From: Methanomicrobiales archaeon
GTDB taxonomy: Archaea; Halobacteriota; Methanomicrobia; Methanomicrobiales; Methanoculleaceae
Length of the DNA stretch: 11,460 nucleotides
NCBI GenBank assembly: GCA_012521035.1
Contig: JAAYND010000271.1
Location: 1 to 11,460, forward strand
Reading direction: 5' to 3'
The translations under genes and the position numbers were made by a program. This document shows positions 6,933-11,460 of this stretch, in pieces. Every line of letters starts with the position of its first letter. The first letter of the stretch is position 1. Below the pieces are notes generated by a model. It did no database searches and was not told where the DNA came from. It saw only the letters and a list, made by a program, of their open reading frames with translations.

Positions 6933-7187
6933 TTACACAAGCGTGGACTCGATGATCTCAGCGCTTCCGACACCCGGAAGATTCTGGAGCGCTGCCTCAA
7001 CCTCATCAGGAGCCCCGGCTTTATCGGGGACCACGATGACGGCCTTGATCGCCACAAGGCCAAACCCGATCGGCTCTTCCCTGATATCGTTGACCGGGAC
7101 GGCCGCCCTCATGGCAGCCTTGAGCTCCTCACGGTCGACTTCCGGGGACTCGGGCATGATCTTTACGATGATGGCTACGTCTCCCAT
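6933..7187 (-). CDS. ef1b: Translation elongation factor 1-beta (aEF-1beta)
   Basis: An 84-aa protein beginning MGDVAIIVKIMPESPEVD. The compact EF1-guanine-nucleotide-exchange domain is visible: N-terminal strand with MPES, the DREELKAAMRAAVP helix, an IREEPIGFGLVAIKAVIVVPD core in which the FGL-A-I-K pattern is diagnostic, and a C-terminal VEAALQNLPGVGSAEI segment. It exchanges GDP for GTP on aEF-1alpha. Archaeal family members are about 85-90 residues, so ATG 7187 is correct. The longer frame starting at 7256 adds 23 residues that belong to the upstream zinc-ribbon gene read in another frame. The start lies 2 nt after that gene's stop, with a G-rich SD-like stretch (AGGGGGCC) inside its 3' end, so the two are translationally linked. 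Confidence 0.93.
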   Translation of the reverse strand: MGDVAIIVKIMPESPEVDREELKAAMRAAVPVNDIREEPIGFGLVAIKAVIVVPDKAGAPDEVEAALQNLPGVGSAEIIESTLV

Positions 7188-7189
7188 GC

Positions 7190-7354
7190 TTACGGCCCCC
7201 TGAACCCACAGTTCGGGCATGTATAGATAATGCTCTGCTCCCTGCACCGGTAGCATCTCTGGATCTCGTGCTCACACTCAGGGCACGGGAACCGGGTTGA
7301 ACCGGTCACGGCCAGGGTGGCGTTACAGGAGGTACATCGGTCTCTCGCTGTCAT
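7190..7354 (-). CDS. Small zinc-ribbon protein (four CxxC knuckles, DUF1610-like)
   Basis: This 54-aa protein was found by reading the minus strand between EF-1beta and the kinase gene. It starts MTARDRCTSCNATLAV, ends IYTCPNCGFRGP, and contains four CxxC pairs: C7/C10, C24/C27, C34/C37 and C46/C49. The spacing fits two zinc knuckles formed by paired motifs, as in the archaeal small zinc-ribbon family annotated as Zn-ribbon RNA-binding or DUF1610. ATG 7354 follows a GAGGAG SD by about 5-8 nt. It sits 2 nt before EF-1beta. I recall the same pairing in haloarchaea (the HVO_2753 type), which supports a role around translation, but its exact function is unknown. Overlooked if only ORFs of 60 codons or more are considered. 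Confidence 0.88.
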   Translation of the reverse strand: MTARDRCTSCNATLAVTGSTRFPCPECEHEIQRCYRCREQSIIYTCPNCGFRGP

Positions 7355-7398
7355 TCGTTTCTCCTCAAAGATTACCTATCATATCTCCCCGGGAACAG

Positions 7399-8001
7399 TT
7401 AAAATCTCGGGTCGATGAGCGTCCCGGTGACCGCCTCATCCCGGAGGGCGCCGCGGACCCGGTCGGCATGCCGCCCGTTGATCACCCGCGTCCTGACGCC
7501 GTGCTCAAAGACGAACGGCAGGAAGAGGGGATCGACCTCTTCAGGCGTGATACCGGGGTCATCGACCCGGGGGATGAGCCGCCGGCGGTGGTGGATGCCG
7601 TCGACCGACTTGAGGAGGAGGAGGTCGAGGGAGAGCTCGCCTGCGATCCATGCGGCTATGGTATCGGATGTGACACCCCAGGAGTGGGGGAGGGGGTCGG
7701 CCTCCCGCAGGGCGCAGTAGGGGAGGAGGACCGAGGGCTCGGTCGGGGGGGAAAGTCCGGTCACCGCCGGGATGCCGTGCGATGCGATGTACCATCCGAA
7801 CTGCTCCATGCCGGCGATCGCCATCCAGTGGCCGGCGGTATCGGAGACGTCGAGGCGCCGGACGAGGTCGGCGAACTTCCCGCCGCCCGGCACGATCAGC
7901 ACCGGCCGCCCGACCTCTGAAAATATCTCGATCAGGGGGGCGACACGGTCAAAGAGGCTCCCGCCAACCTTGACAACCAGCGGGGATGCGCGCGAAGTCA
8001 T
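7399..8001 (-). CDS. mfnE: Amino-acid-kinase-fold archaeal kinase, probable MfnE (methanofuran biosynthesis)
   Basis: A 200-aa kinase of the amino acid kinase superfamily. It has an N-terminal VVKVGGSL (9-16) and LIVPGGGKFAD (35-45) nucleotide/phosphate-binding pair, SWGVTSDT (107-114), and LLLLKSVDGI (127-136) followed by VINGR near the C-terminus. This short form is the archaeal aspartokinase/uridylate-kinase-related group (COG2054). In methanogens that group includes MfnE, which phosphorylates (5-(aminomethyl)furan-3-yl)methyl phosphate to the diphosphate during methanofuran synthesis. The MfnE name is by family and organism; a paralogous small-molecule kinase is possible. ATG 8001 was chosen over the upstream 8067 because the kinase fold begins nine residues later and a GAGAGA SD lies about 6 nt upstream. 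The zinc-ribbon and EF-1beta genes follow after 44 bp and 2 bp, probably as one operon. Confidence 0.82.
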   Translation of the reverse strand: MTSRASPLVVKVGGSLFDRVAPLIEIFSEVGRPVLIVPGGGKFADLVRRLDVSDTAGHWMAIAGMEQFGWYIASHGIPAVTGLSPPTEPSVLLPYCALREADPLPHSWGVTSDTIAAWIAGELSLDLLLLKSVDGIHHRRRLIPRVDDPGITPEEVDPLFLPFVFEHGVRTRVINGRHADRVRGALRDEAVTGTLIDPRF

Positions 8002-8012
8002 GATCGTCTCTC

Positions 8013-8036
8013 TATTAAACCGGGCGGGACATAATT
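8013..8036. promoter_or_regulatory. Divergent promoter region between the kinase and surface PLD genes
   Basis: The 41-bp gap between divergent starts (8001 minus, 8043 plus) holds two AT-rich elements in an otherwise GC-rich context. CTATTAAAC (8012-8020) lies 23-31 nt before 8043, fitting a leaderless start for the PLD gene. GAATTATG on the minus strand (about 8030-8037) lies 29-36 nt before 8001, leaving a short leader with the GAGAGA SD. The two promoters overlap, so the genes may interfere with each other. Confidence 0.4.
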
Positions 8037-8042
8037 CTGTGT

Positions 8043-9716
8043 ATGCGCCGGATCGCCGCGACCACACTGCTCCTCTGCCTCCTTGCCGGCATGGCCGGAG
8101 GTATCATGATCACCGAGTTCTGCCCGGACCCCTACCTGCCCCGCGACCCCGATGAGTACCTGGTACTCGAGGGAGAGGGACTGCTCGATGGATACATCAT
8201 ATCCGATGGCGAGGGCGGGTTTCGGCTCCCGGCAGGAACCAGGATAAGCGGCCGGCTGGTGATCGCGAGAGACGGCATCGCGTTTGAGCAGACCCATGGC
8301 TACCCACCGGACTTTGAGATCGAGGATCACTCGCCGGCCGTGCCGAACGTCGTCATGCGCGGCGGAAACTTCCTCCTCGCGAATAAGGCCGACGAGCTCT
8401 ACCTCTATCGTGGGTCGACGCTCATCCAGGAGGTCACCTGGCCGGCCGACGTCCACCCCCGGGAGGGGCAGATACACTACCTGGAGGATGGTGTCTGGGA
8501 TCCCCGGCCGTTCTTCATCGGCCAGTCACGGTTCGAGCCTGCCGTCTTCGAGGATGTGGCGGTGACGGCGTTCGTCGCCCCGGACTGTGCGTACGAGGTC
8601 TTCTCGGAGGTGATCGCATCGGCGGAGCGCGAGATACTGGTGAACGTCTACGAGTTCACCGATCCGGTGATGGCGGAGGACCTCATCTCTGCCAGTGAGC
8701 GGGGGGTCACCGTGACTGTCCTCCTCGAAGGAGGGCCGGTCGGCGGGATATCCCGGGAGGAGCGCGCGATCGCGGGCGCCCTCAACAGGAGCGGCATACC
8801 GGTTCTCATGATGACGACGACCGACGCGGCCCACGCGCGGTACCGCTACAACCACGCGAAGTACGTGATCGTCGACGGGAACACCGTCCTCATCGGGAGC
8901 GAGAACTACAAACCCGGCAGCTACCCGGCGCCGGGACTCCAGGGCAACCGGGGCTGGGGGGCGTGCCTGAGCGATCCGGGGCTCGCCGGCTACTTCCGGG
9001 AGGTCTTCCTCTTCGATATCGAGGGCGGGGATATCGTCCCGCTTGAGGGGACAGCGGCCGGGGTCCGTACGCCCTGGGCGCCGGCATATACCGTGGAGTT
9101 CTCCCCCCTCCACGCGACGGGGGCGCGGGTGACGCCGGTCCTCTCCCCCGATACGAGCCACCTCATCACCGGGATGATCGAGGGGGCCACCGGGAGCATC
9201 GCTATCGAGCAGGCCTACATCAAGAACCAGACAGAGTACGAGTTAAACCCCTTCCTCGCCGCCGCGATCAACGCATCGCGCCGGGGGGTCACGGTCCGGG
9301 TGCTCCTCGACTCGTTCTGGTTCAACATCGAGGGTGACAATGACAATGACGAGATGGTCGACCTCATCAACCGGATCGCCGCGGCGGAGGGGTTGCCGCT
9401 CGAGGCGAGGCTCGCAGACCTGGAGGGAAACAACCTCGCAAAGATCCACAACAAGGGCGTCGTCGTCGATGGGCAGGCGGTCCTCGTCAGCAGCATCAAC
9501 TGGAACGCCAACTCGCCGGGGTTCAACCGGGAGGCGGGCGTGATAATCGAGCACCCCGATATAGCCGCCTACTACGCGCAGGTCTTCCTGGACGACTGGG
9601 AGGCCTCGCGCGCGAGCGAAGGCGCGAGCGGGCCGGATCGGCTCAAGATGGTGGCGGCGACGTGTGTACTTGCAGGGCTCATGGGGCTCTACATCTACCG
9701 TCGCGGGCGCACCTGA
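8043..9716 (+). CDS. Exported, membrane-anchored phospholipase D-like protein with lamin-tail-like N-terminus
   Basis: A 557-aa protein. Residues 1-20 form a signal peptide (two arginines, then a hydrophobic core ending in AGMAGG). Residues about 22-150 read ITEFCPDPYLPRDPDEYLVL and onward, which matches the start of lamin-tail domains (I-T/S-E-x-x-P-x-P...D-E-Y/W). Two phospholipase D motifs follow: H271-x-K273-(x)4-D278 (NHAKYVIVDG) and H469-x-K471-(x)4-D476 (IHNKGVVVDG), each followed by an S-x-N or S-x-I-N-W signature, so both catalytic halves are intact. A DNDND stretch (432-436) resembles a calcium-binding loop. A C-terminal helix (about 535-552) plus RRGR would anchor it facing outward. 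PLD folds hydrolyse phosphodiesters in lipids or nucleic acids; the substrate here is unknown, and a surface nuclease is possible. Promoter elements suggest leaderless expression. Confidence 0.88.
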   Translation: MRRIAATTLLLCLLAGMAGGIMITEFCPDPYLPRDPDEYLVLEGEGLLDGYIISDGEGGFRLPAGTRISGRLVIARDGIAFEQTHGYPPDFEIEDHSPAVPNVVMRGGNFLLANKADELYLYRGSTLIQEVTWPADVHPREGQIHYLEDGVWDPRPFFIGQSRFEPAVFEDVAVTAFVAPDCAYEVFSEVIASAEREILVNVYEFTDPVMAEDLISASERGVTVTVLLEGGPVGGISREERAIAGALNRSGIPVLMMTTTDAAHARYRYNHAKYVIVDGNTVLIGSENYKPGSYPAPGLQGNRGWGACLSDPGLAGYFREVFLFDIEGGDIVPLEGTAAGVRTPWAPAYTVEFSPLHATGARVTPVLSPDTSHLITGMIEGATGSIAIEQAYIKNQTEYELNPFLAAAINASRRGVTVRVLLDSFWFNIEGDNDNDEMVDLINRIAAAEGLPLEARLADLEGNNLAKIHNKGVVVDGQAVLVSSINWNANSPGFNREAGVIIEHPDIAAYYAQVFLDDWEASRASEGASGPDRLKMVAATCVLAGLMGLYIYRRGRT

Positions 9717-9720
9717 GGAC

Positions 9721-10038
9721 TCACCGGTTCTCGGAGAGGTTTACAGAACGACAGATATCGCAGATGGTGATCGATCCCTCACCGGATATGACGGCGGAGA
9801 CCCACCGCTCGATGACGAGGTTGAGCTCGCGAGGGAGATCCTGCCGGGTAAATCCGCGTTTTCGGCTCATGTACTGGGAGACTGCGGCCCTGCTGATCCC
9901 GAGGCGTTTTGAGACCTCGCTCTGGCTGATACCGCGTTCGCTCACCAGGCGGTAGACCATCTCAGCGCGCATCCGGGGGAGCAACCTCCGGGCGAGTATG
10001 TCGCAGCGCATGATGTCACAGGATGGTGGTTCAGTCAT
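9721..10038 (-). CDS. HTH transcriptional regulator with C-terminal CxxC (COG2522-like)
   Basis: A 105-aa protein with a clear Cro/C1-type helix-turn-helix at about 35-62: ERGISQSEVSKRLGISRAAVSQY, with the usual alanine/glycine turn. It carries four cysteines near its ends (C7, C12 and C93-x-x-C96 in ICDIC), which suggests a metal or redox site joining the termini. The layout (short N-terminal helix region, HTH, helix, terminal CxxC) resembles the archaeal predicted regulator family COG2522. Its ATG (10036-10038) overlaps the stop of the upstream winged-helix gene (TGA 10035-10037) as ATGA, so the two are almost certainly translationally coupled. It converges on the PLD gene with a 4-bp gap. 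The target genes are unknown. Confidence 0.85.
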   Translation of the reverse strand: MTEPPSCDIMRCDILARRLLPRMRAEMVYRLVSERGISQSEVSKRLGISRAAVSQYMSRKRGFTRQDLPRELNLVIERWVSAVISGEGSITICDICRSVNLSENR

Positions 10039-10268
10039 GGTGTGGACACCATCTGGGTATCTTTGTACTCATAGAGGATCTGCCGGGCATCTCTGAAGTT
10101 GAACTTCTCCACAATCATGTCGTTGTCCTTGAGCCTCTTCAGGGCGTACCGGACAGTCCGGGGCGCAAGGTTACTGAGGAGGACAAGTTCCTTGTGGGTC
10201 AGGGCACCCCCGCCCTCAAGCAGTCCGAGGATCTTGCGAGAGGATGGGGGGAGATTCACGTCATCCAT
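10035..10268 (-). CDS. Winged-helix transcriptional regulator
   Basis: A 77-aa single-domain protein. It starts MDDVNLPPSSRKILGLLEGG, then has the winged-helix pattern: helix 1 (SRKILGLLE), LTHKELVLLSNLAPRTVRYALKRLKDNDMI with the recognition helix PRTVRYALKRLK, and a wing (IVEKFNFRDARQILYEY). It is short for a MarR or ArsR family member but complete as a DNA-binding domain. No metal- or ligand-binding cysteines are visible. ATG 10268 is 23-31 nt after a TATA-like element and lacks an SD, so it appears leaderless. A perfect inverted repeat fills the space between TATA and start, consistent with autoregulation. It is the first gene of a two-regulator operon. Confidence 0.87.
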   Translation of the reverse strand: MDDVNLPPSSRKILGLLEGGGALTHKELVLLSNLAPRTVRYALKRLKDNDMIVEKFNFRDARQILYEYKDTQMVSTP

Positions 10269-10276
10269 ACAGATCA

Positions 10277-10291
10277 GTTAACACTGTTAAC
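10277..10291. promoter_or_regulatory. Perfect 15-bp inverted repeat, candidate operator
   Basis: GTTAACA-C-TGTTAAC is two 7-nt arms around one base. It lies 9-23 nt upstream of ATG 10268, between that gene's TATA-like element and its start, where a bound dimer would block polymerase recruitment. The same 70-bp gap holds the promoter of the divergent OB-fold gene, so one site could control both directions. It is AT-rich against a GC-rich background. Confidence 0.6.
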
Positions 10292-10299
10292 ATATCAAA
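10291..10299 (-). promoter_or_regulatory. TATA-like element for the winged-helix gene
   Basis: On the minus strand, TTTGATATG reads as a TATA-like core whose centre is about 27 nt before ATG 10268. It overlaps the last base of the inverted repeat. Confidence 0.4.
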
Positions 10300-10306
10300 T
10301 TGACGG

Positions 10307-10315
10307 AAATTATAT
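10307..10315 (+). promoter_or_regulatory. TATA box for the OB-fold gene
   Basis: AAATTATAT is a good archaeal TATA core ending about 24 nt before ATG 10339. It supports ATG 10339 as the start and argues against an extension to the TTG at 10300. Confidence 0.5.
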
Positions 10316-10338
10316 TCTCAAAAACCCATCAGGTACCT

Positions 10339-10704
10339 ATGCTGGAACGGCAGGAAAAAACAGCACTCCTCATGCTCGTGGGCGTGGTCGTGGTAATCCT
10401 TGCAGCGCACCTTCTCTTCGATGCTTTTGCCATGCCGCTCGTTGCGACCCCATACTCAGAGGATCTCCCCGACGGAACACTGGCTGTCATTGAGGGGCAG
10501 ATCGAAGATATAAAGGCGACCGCAACCGGCGGACATCTCATCCTCACCGTCAACGAGATCATGGTTTTTCTGCCCGAGAACGTGGCTACAACGCTTGAAT
10601 TCAGCGAAAATGCAAGCGTGACGCTCTACGGCACTGTCCAGACCTACCGTGGGAAGCGGGAGGTTGTGGTCAACTCGCCCCGGGATATCCAGATGCGCGG
10701 CTGA
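10339..10704 (+). CDS. Membrane-tethered OB-fold protein
   Basis: A 121-aa protein with one N-terminal membrane helix (about 8-28, TALLMLVGVVVVILAAHLLF) and a soluble C-terminal part. The soluble part reads as a nucleic-acid-binding-like OB fold: AVIEGQIEDIKATATGGHLILTV, a short strand pair (IMVFLP), then SVTLYGTVQTYRGKREVVVNS. The GQI-x-D-I...GTV-x-x-Y-x-G-K-R-E pattern is typical of small OB folds in exonuclease VII-like and tRNA_anti-like proteins. With a signal-anchor the OB domain would face outward, so nucleic-acid binding is uncertain. ATG 10339 was chosen by the TATA spacing and an AGGT just upstream. The divergent regulator operon shares its control region. Its function is unknown. 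Confidence 0.78.
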   Translation: MLERQEKTALLMLVGVVVVILAAHLLFDAFAMPLVATPYSEDLPDGTLAVIEGQIEDIKATATGGHLILTVNEIMVFLPENVATTLEFSENASVTLYGTVQTYRGKREVVVNSPRDIQMRG

Positions 10705-10706
10705 TC

Positions 10707-10895
10707 CTACTCCCGTCCGGTGTAGAAGATATCGCTCTCAGCATCCCCAAAGATCGGCCGGGACCGGCGGGGAGATCTCTTCTCCGATCGCTCTTCTCGG
10801 ACCGGCGGATCCTCCACGCCTCGCTTCTTCTTCCGCCGCCCCTCCACACCAGCCCCGGAGTGCAGGTCGTCCTCGTTGATCCTCACTCTCGGCAT
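10707..10895 (-). CDS. Small basic hypothetical protein
   Basis: A 62-aa, highly charged protein (beginning MPRVRINEDDLH; middle RRKKKRGVEDPP; ending FGDAESDIFYTGRE) with no cysteines and no recognisable fold. Support for it being real: a TATA core (CTATATGA, 10916-10923) lies 21-28 nt before the ATG with no SD, the leaderless pattern seen elsewhere in this window, and the frame fills the gap up to 2 nt from the OB-fold gene's stop. Length alone would not justify the call. It is likely disordered in its middle. I do not recognise it. Confidence 0.5.
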   Translation of the reverse strand: MPRVRINEDDLHSGAGVEGRRKKKRGVEDPPVREERSEKRSPRRSRPIFGDAESDIFYTGRE

Positions 10896-10915
10896 ACTGG
10901 AGAGTTGCCGGCCCG

Positions 10916-10923
10916 CTATATGA
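10916..10923 (-). promoter_or_regulatory. TATA box for the 62-aa basic protein
   Basis: The minus-strand core TCATATAG is 21-28 nt before ATG 10895. No SD precedes the ATG. Confidence 0.45.
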
Positions 10924-10968
10924 TACCTCCGGAACGGTGGGCGGATGTTCTCCGGGCCCGGGCTCTTT

Positions 10969-11097
10969 TCAGGTCTTCTCTCCCGCCTTCCTTCTGGAGC
11001 TCCACACGCCCATTATCTGCCCGGCCTCCCGGTTGACAGACGACCTCTGCCGTAGCTCGTAGTACTTCCCGGTAACAGGGTTGTAGATCCTCCTCAT
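10969..11097 (-). CDS. 42-aa basic small protein
   Basis: Found by reading a frame other than the longest one across this stretch. The peptide begins MRRIYNPVTGKYYELRQR and ends RRKAGEKT, with GQIMGVWSS in between: ordered aromatic, glycine and basic residues unlike a random frame. The NPVTGKYY-ELRQR-x-GQI-x-G-x-W layout resembles small proteins I recall from archaeal genomes, though I cannot name a family. A TATA-like CAAAATAG lies on the minus strand about 26-33 nt before ATG 11097 and there is no strong SD, fitting leaderless expression. It ends about 70 nt before the next small gene. The 79-aa frame overlapping it in another phase (10916-11155) looks like its shadow. Confidence 0.62.
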   Translation of the reverse strand: MRRIYNPVTGKYYELRQRSSVNREAGQIMGVWSSRRKAGEKT

Positions 11098-11199
11098 ACT
11101 CGATCGCTCTCTCGTTCATCCTATTTTGTCGCTTCGCAACTCTGGATCCCGGCACGTTCGTCCAGGGCCGCGAAGGCCGGCCCCTCTCCCCTCCCGGTC

Positions 11200-11206
11200 A
11201 AAAAAA
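11200..11206 (-). terminator. T7 run after the DASS transporter gene
   Basis: Seven A residues on the plus strand give a minus-strand T7 run about 15-20 nt past the transporter stop codon, a standard archaeal termination signal. Confidence 0.5.
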
Positions 11207-11220
11207 TAGTCTGGTGGGTT

Positions 11221-11460
11221 CTAGAGCGCCCAGGCGGGGAGATCAAACGTGATCCCGAGCGCCCAGAGGACGACCGTGAGGAGGAATATCGTCCAGAGCA
11301 CGACGCCGATGATATCGAGTGCCCAGCCGGACTTGAGGAGATCCTCGGCGGTGATGTACCCGCTCCCGTAGGCGACGGCGTTTGGTGGGGTCGCGACCGG
11401 GAGCATGAAGGCCATCGATGCGCATACCGCGACGGTGATCATCAGTATGACCGGGTTTAG
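11221..11460 (-). CDS. DASS/SLC13-family anion transporter, C-terminal part (cut by window edge)
   Basis: The minus-strand frame is open to the last base and ends in TAG at 11221-11223. The visible 79 residues include the diagnostic last-repeat motif CASMAFMLPVATPPNAVAYGSG, which forms part of the second sodium- and carboxylate-binding site (the S-x-x-F-M-L-P-V-A-T-P-P-N-A signature) of divalent anion:sodium symporters. A final hydrophobic helix (IIGVVLWTIFLLTVVLWALGI) follows. Family members carry dicarboxylates, tricarboxylates, sulfate or phosphate; the substrate cannot be decided from this tail. The ATG at 11440-11442 is internal, because the frame continues upstream as LNPVIL. The rest (normally 400 or more residues) lies outside the window. 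Confidence 0.9.
   Translation of the reverse strand, partial: LNPVILMITVAVCASMAFMLPVATPPNAVAYGSGYITAEDLLKSGWALDIIGVVLWTIFLLTVVLWALGITFDLPAWAL

Noticed and set aside
8002..8067. Upstream start for the kinase gene
   Set aside because: The added 22 residues precede a normal kinase N-terminus, would run into the divergent PLD gene, and SD GAGAGA supports ATG 8001.
10916..11155. 79-aa minus-strand frame
   Set aside because: It overlaps the better-looking 42-aa frame and the TATA box of the 62-aa gene, and its sequence has no protein-like pattern.
11166..11180. GGCC-GCGAA-GGCC hairpin
   Set aside because: A short GC stem common by chance at this base composition; the nearby T7 run alone explains termination.

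Overview
The window is about 62% GC by eye and reads as an ordinary chromosomal segment of a methanogenic euryarchaeon, most likely from the Methanomicrobiales (Methanoculleus-like). The evidence is an archaeal-type SRP (7S) RNA, an archaeal EF-1beta, an MJ0490-like malate dehydrogenase, a probable methanofuran-biosynthesis kinase (MfnE type), archaeal TATA boxes, short T-run terminators, and many starts without a Shine-Dalgarno (SD) motif that lie 21-30 nt downstream of a TATA box (leaderless style). The genus is an inference from general resemblance. I see no CRISPR array, transposase, integrase, tRNA or phage gene.

Layout. 1-849 (+) is the C-terminal part of an AI-2E/PerM-family membrane protein cut by the left edge. 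908-1780 (+) is a PHP-domain phosphoesterase. It converges, with a 15-bp overlap, on a cardiolipin-synthase-like phospholipase D protein (1766-3208, -). Upstream of that, also on the minus strand, is a small multi-pass membrane protein (3298-3837). A gene-free stretch of about 320 bp (3838-4160) carries a TATA element and small hairpins. Then on the plus strand come a SpoIIAA/STAS-like protein (4161-4556), a three-CxxC protein fused to a Trm5-like methyltransferase fold (4601-5626), the SRP RNA (5642-5947) and malate dehydrogenase (5963-6916).

Converging on mdh is a minus-strand cluster: MfnE-like kinase (7399-8001), a 54-aa zinc-ribbon protein missed by simple ORF calling (7190-7354) and EF-1beta (6933-7187). 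Divergent from the kinase is an exported, membrane-anchored two-HKD phospholipase D protein with a lamin-tail-like N-terminal domain (8043-9716, +). Next are two minus-strand regulators overlapping by ATGA (10035-10268 winged helix, then 9721-10038 Cro-like HTH). Their promoter carries a perfect 15-bp inverted repeat shared with the divergent gene for a membrane-tethered OB-fold protein (10339-10704, +). Two small minus-strand genes follow: a 62-aa basic protein (10707-10895) and a 42-aa protein I found by reading another frame (10969-11097). The right edge cuts the C-terminus of a DASS/SLC13 anion transporter (11221-11460, -).

The genes are mostly housekeeping: protein targeting, translation elongation, a cofactor pathway, central carbon and lipid synthesis. 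The parts worth a second look are the autoregulated-looking regulator/OB-fold locus, the orphan zinc-ribbon methyltransferase-like protein, the surface phospholipase D and the two small genes near the right end. I do not see a clear-cut new multi-gene defence or mobile system.
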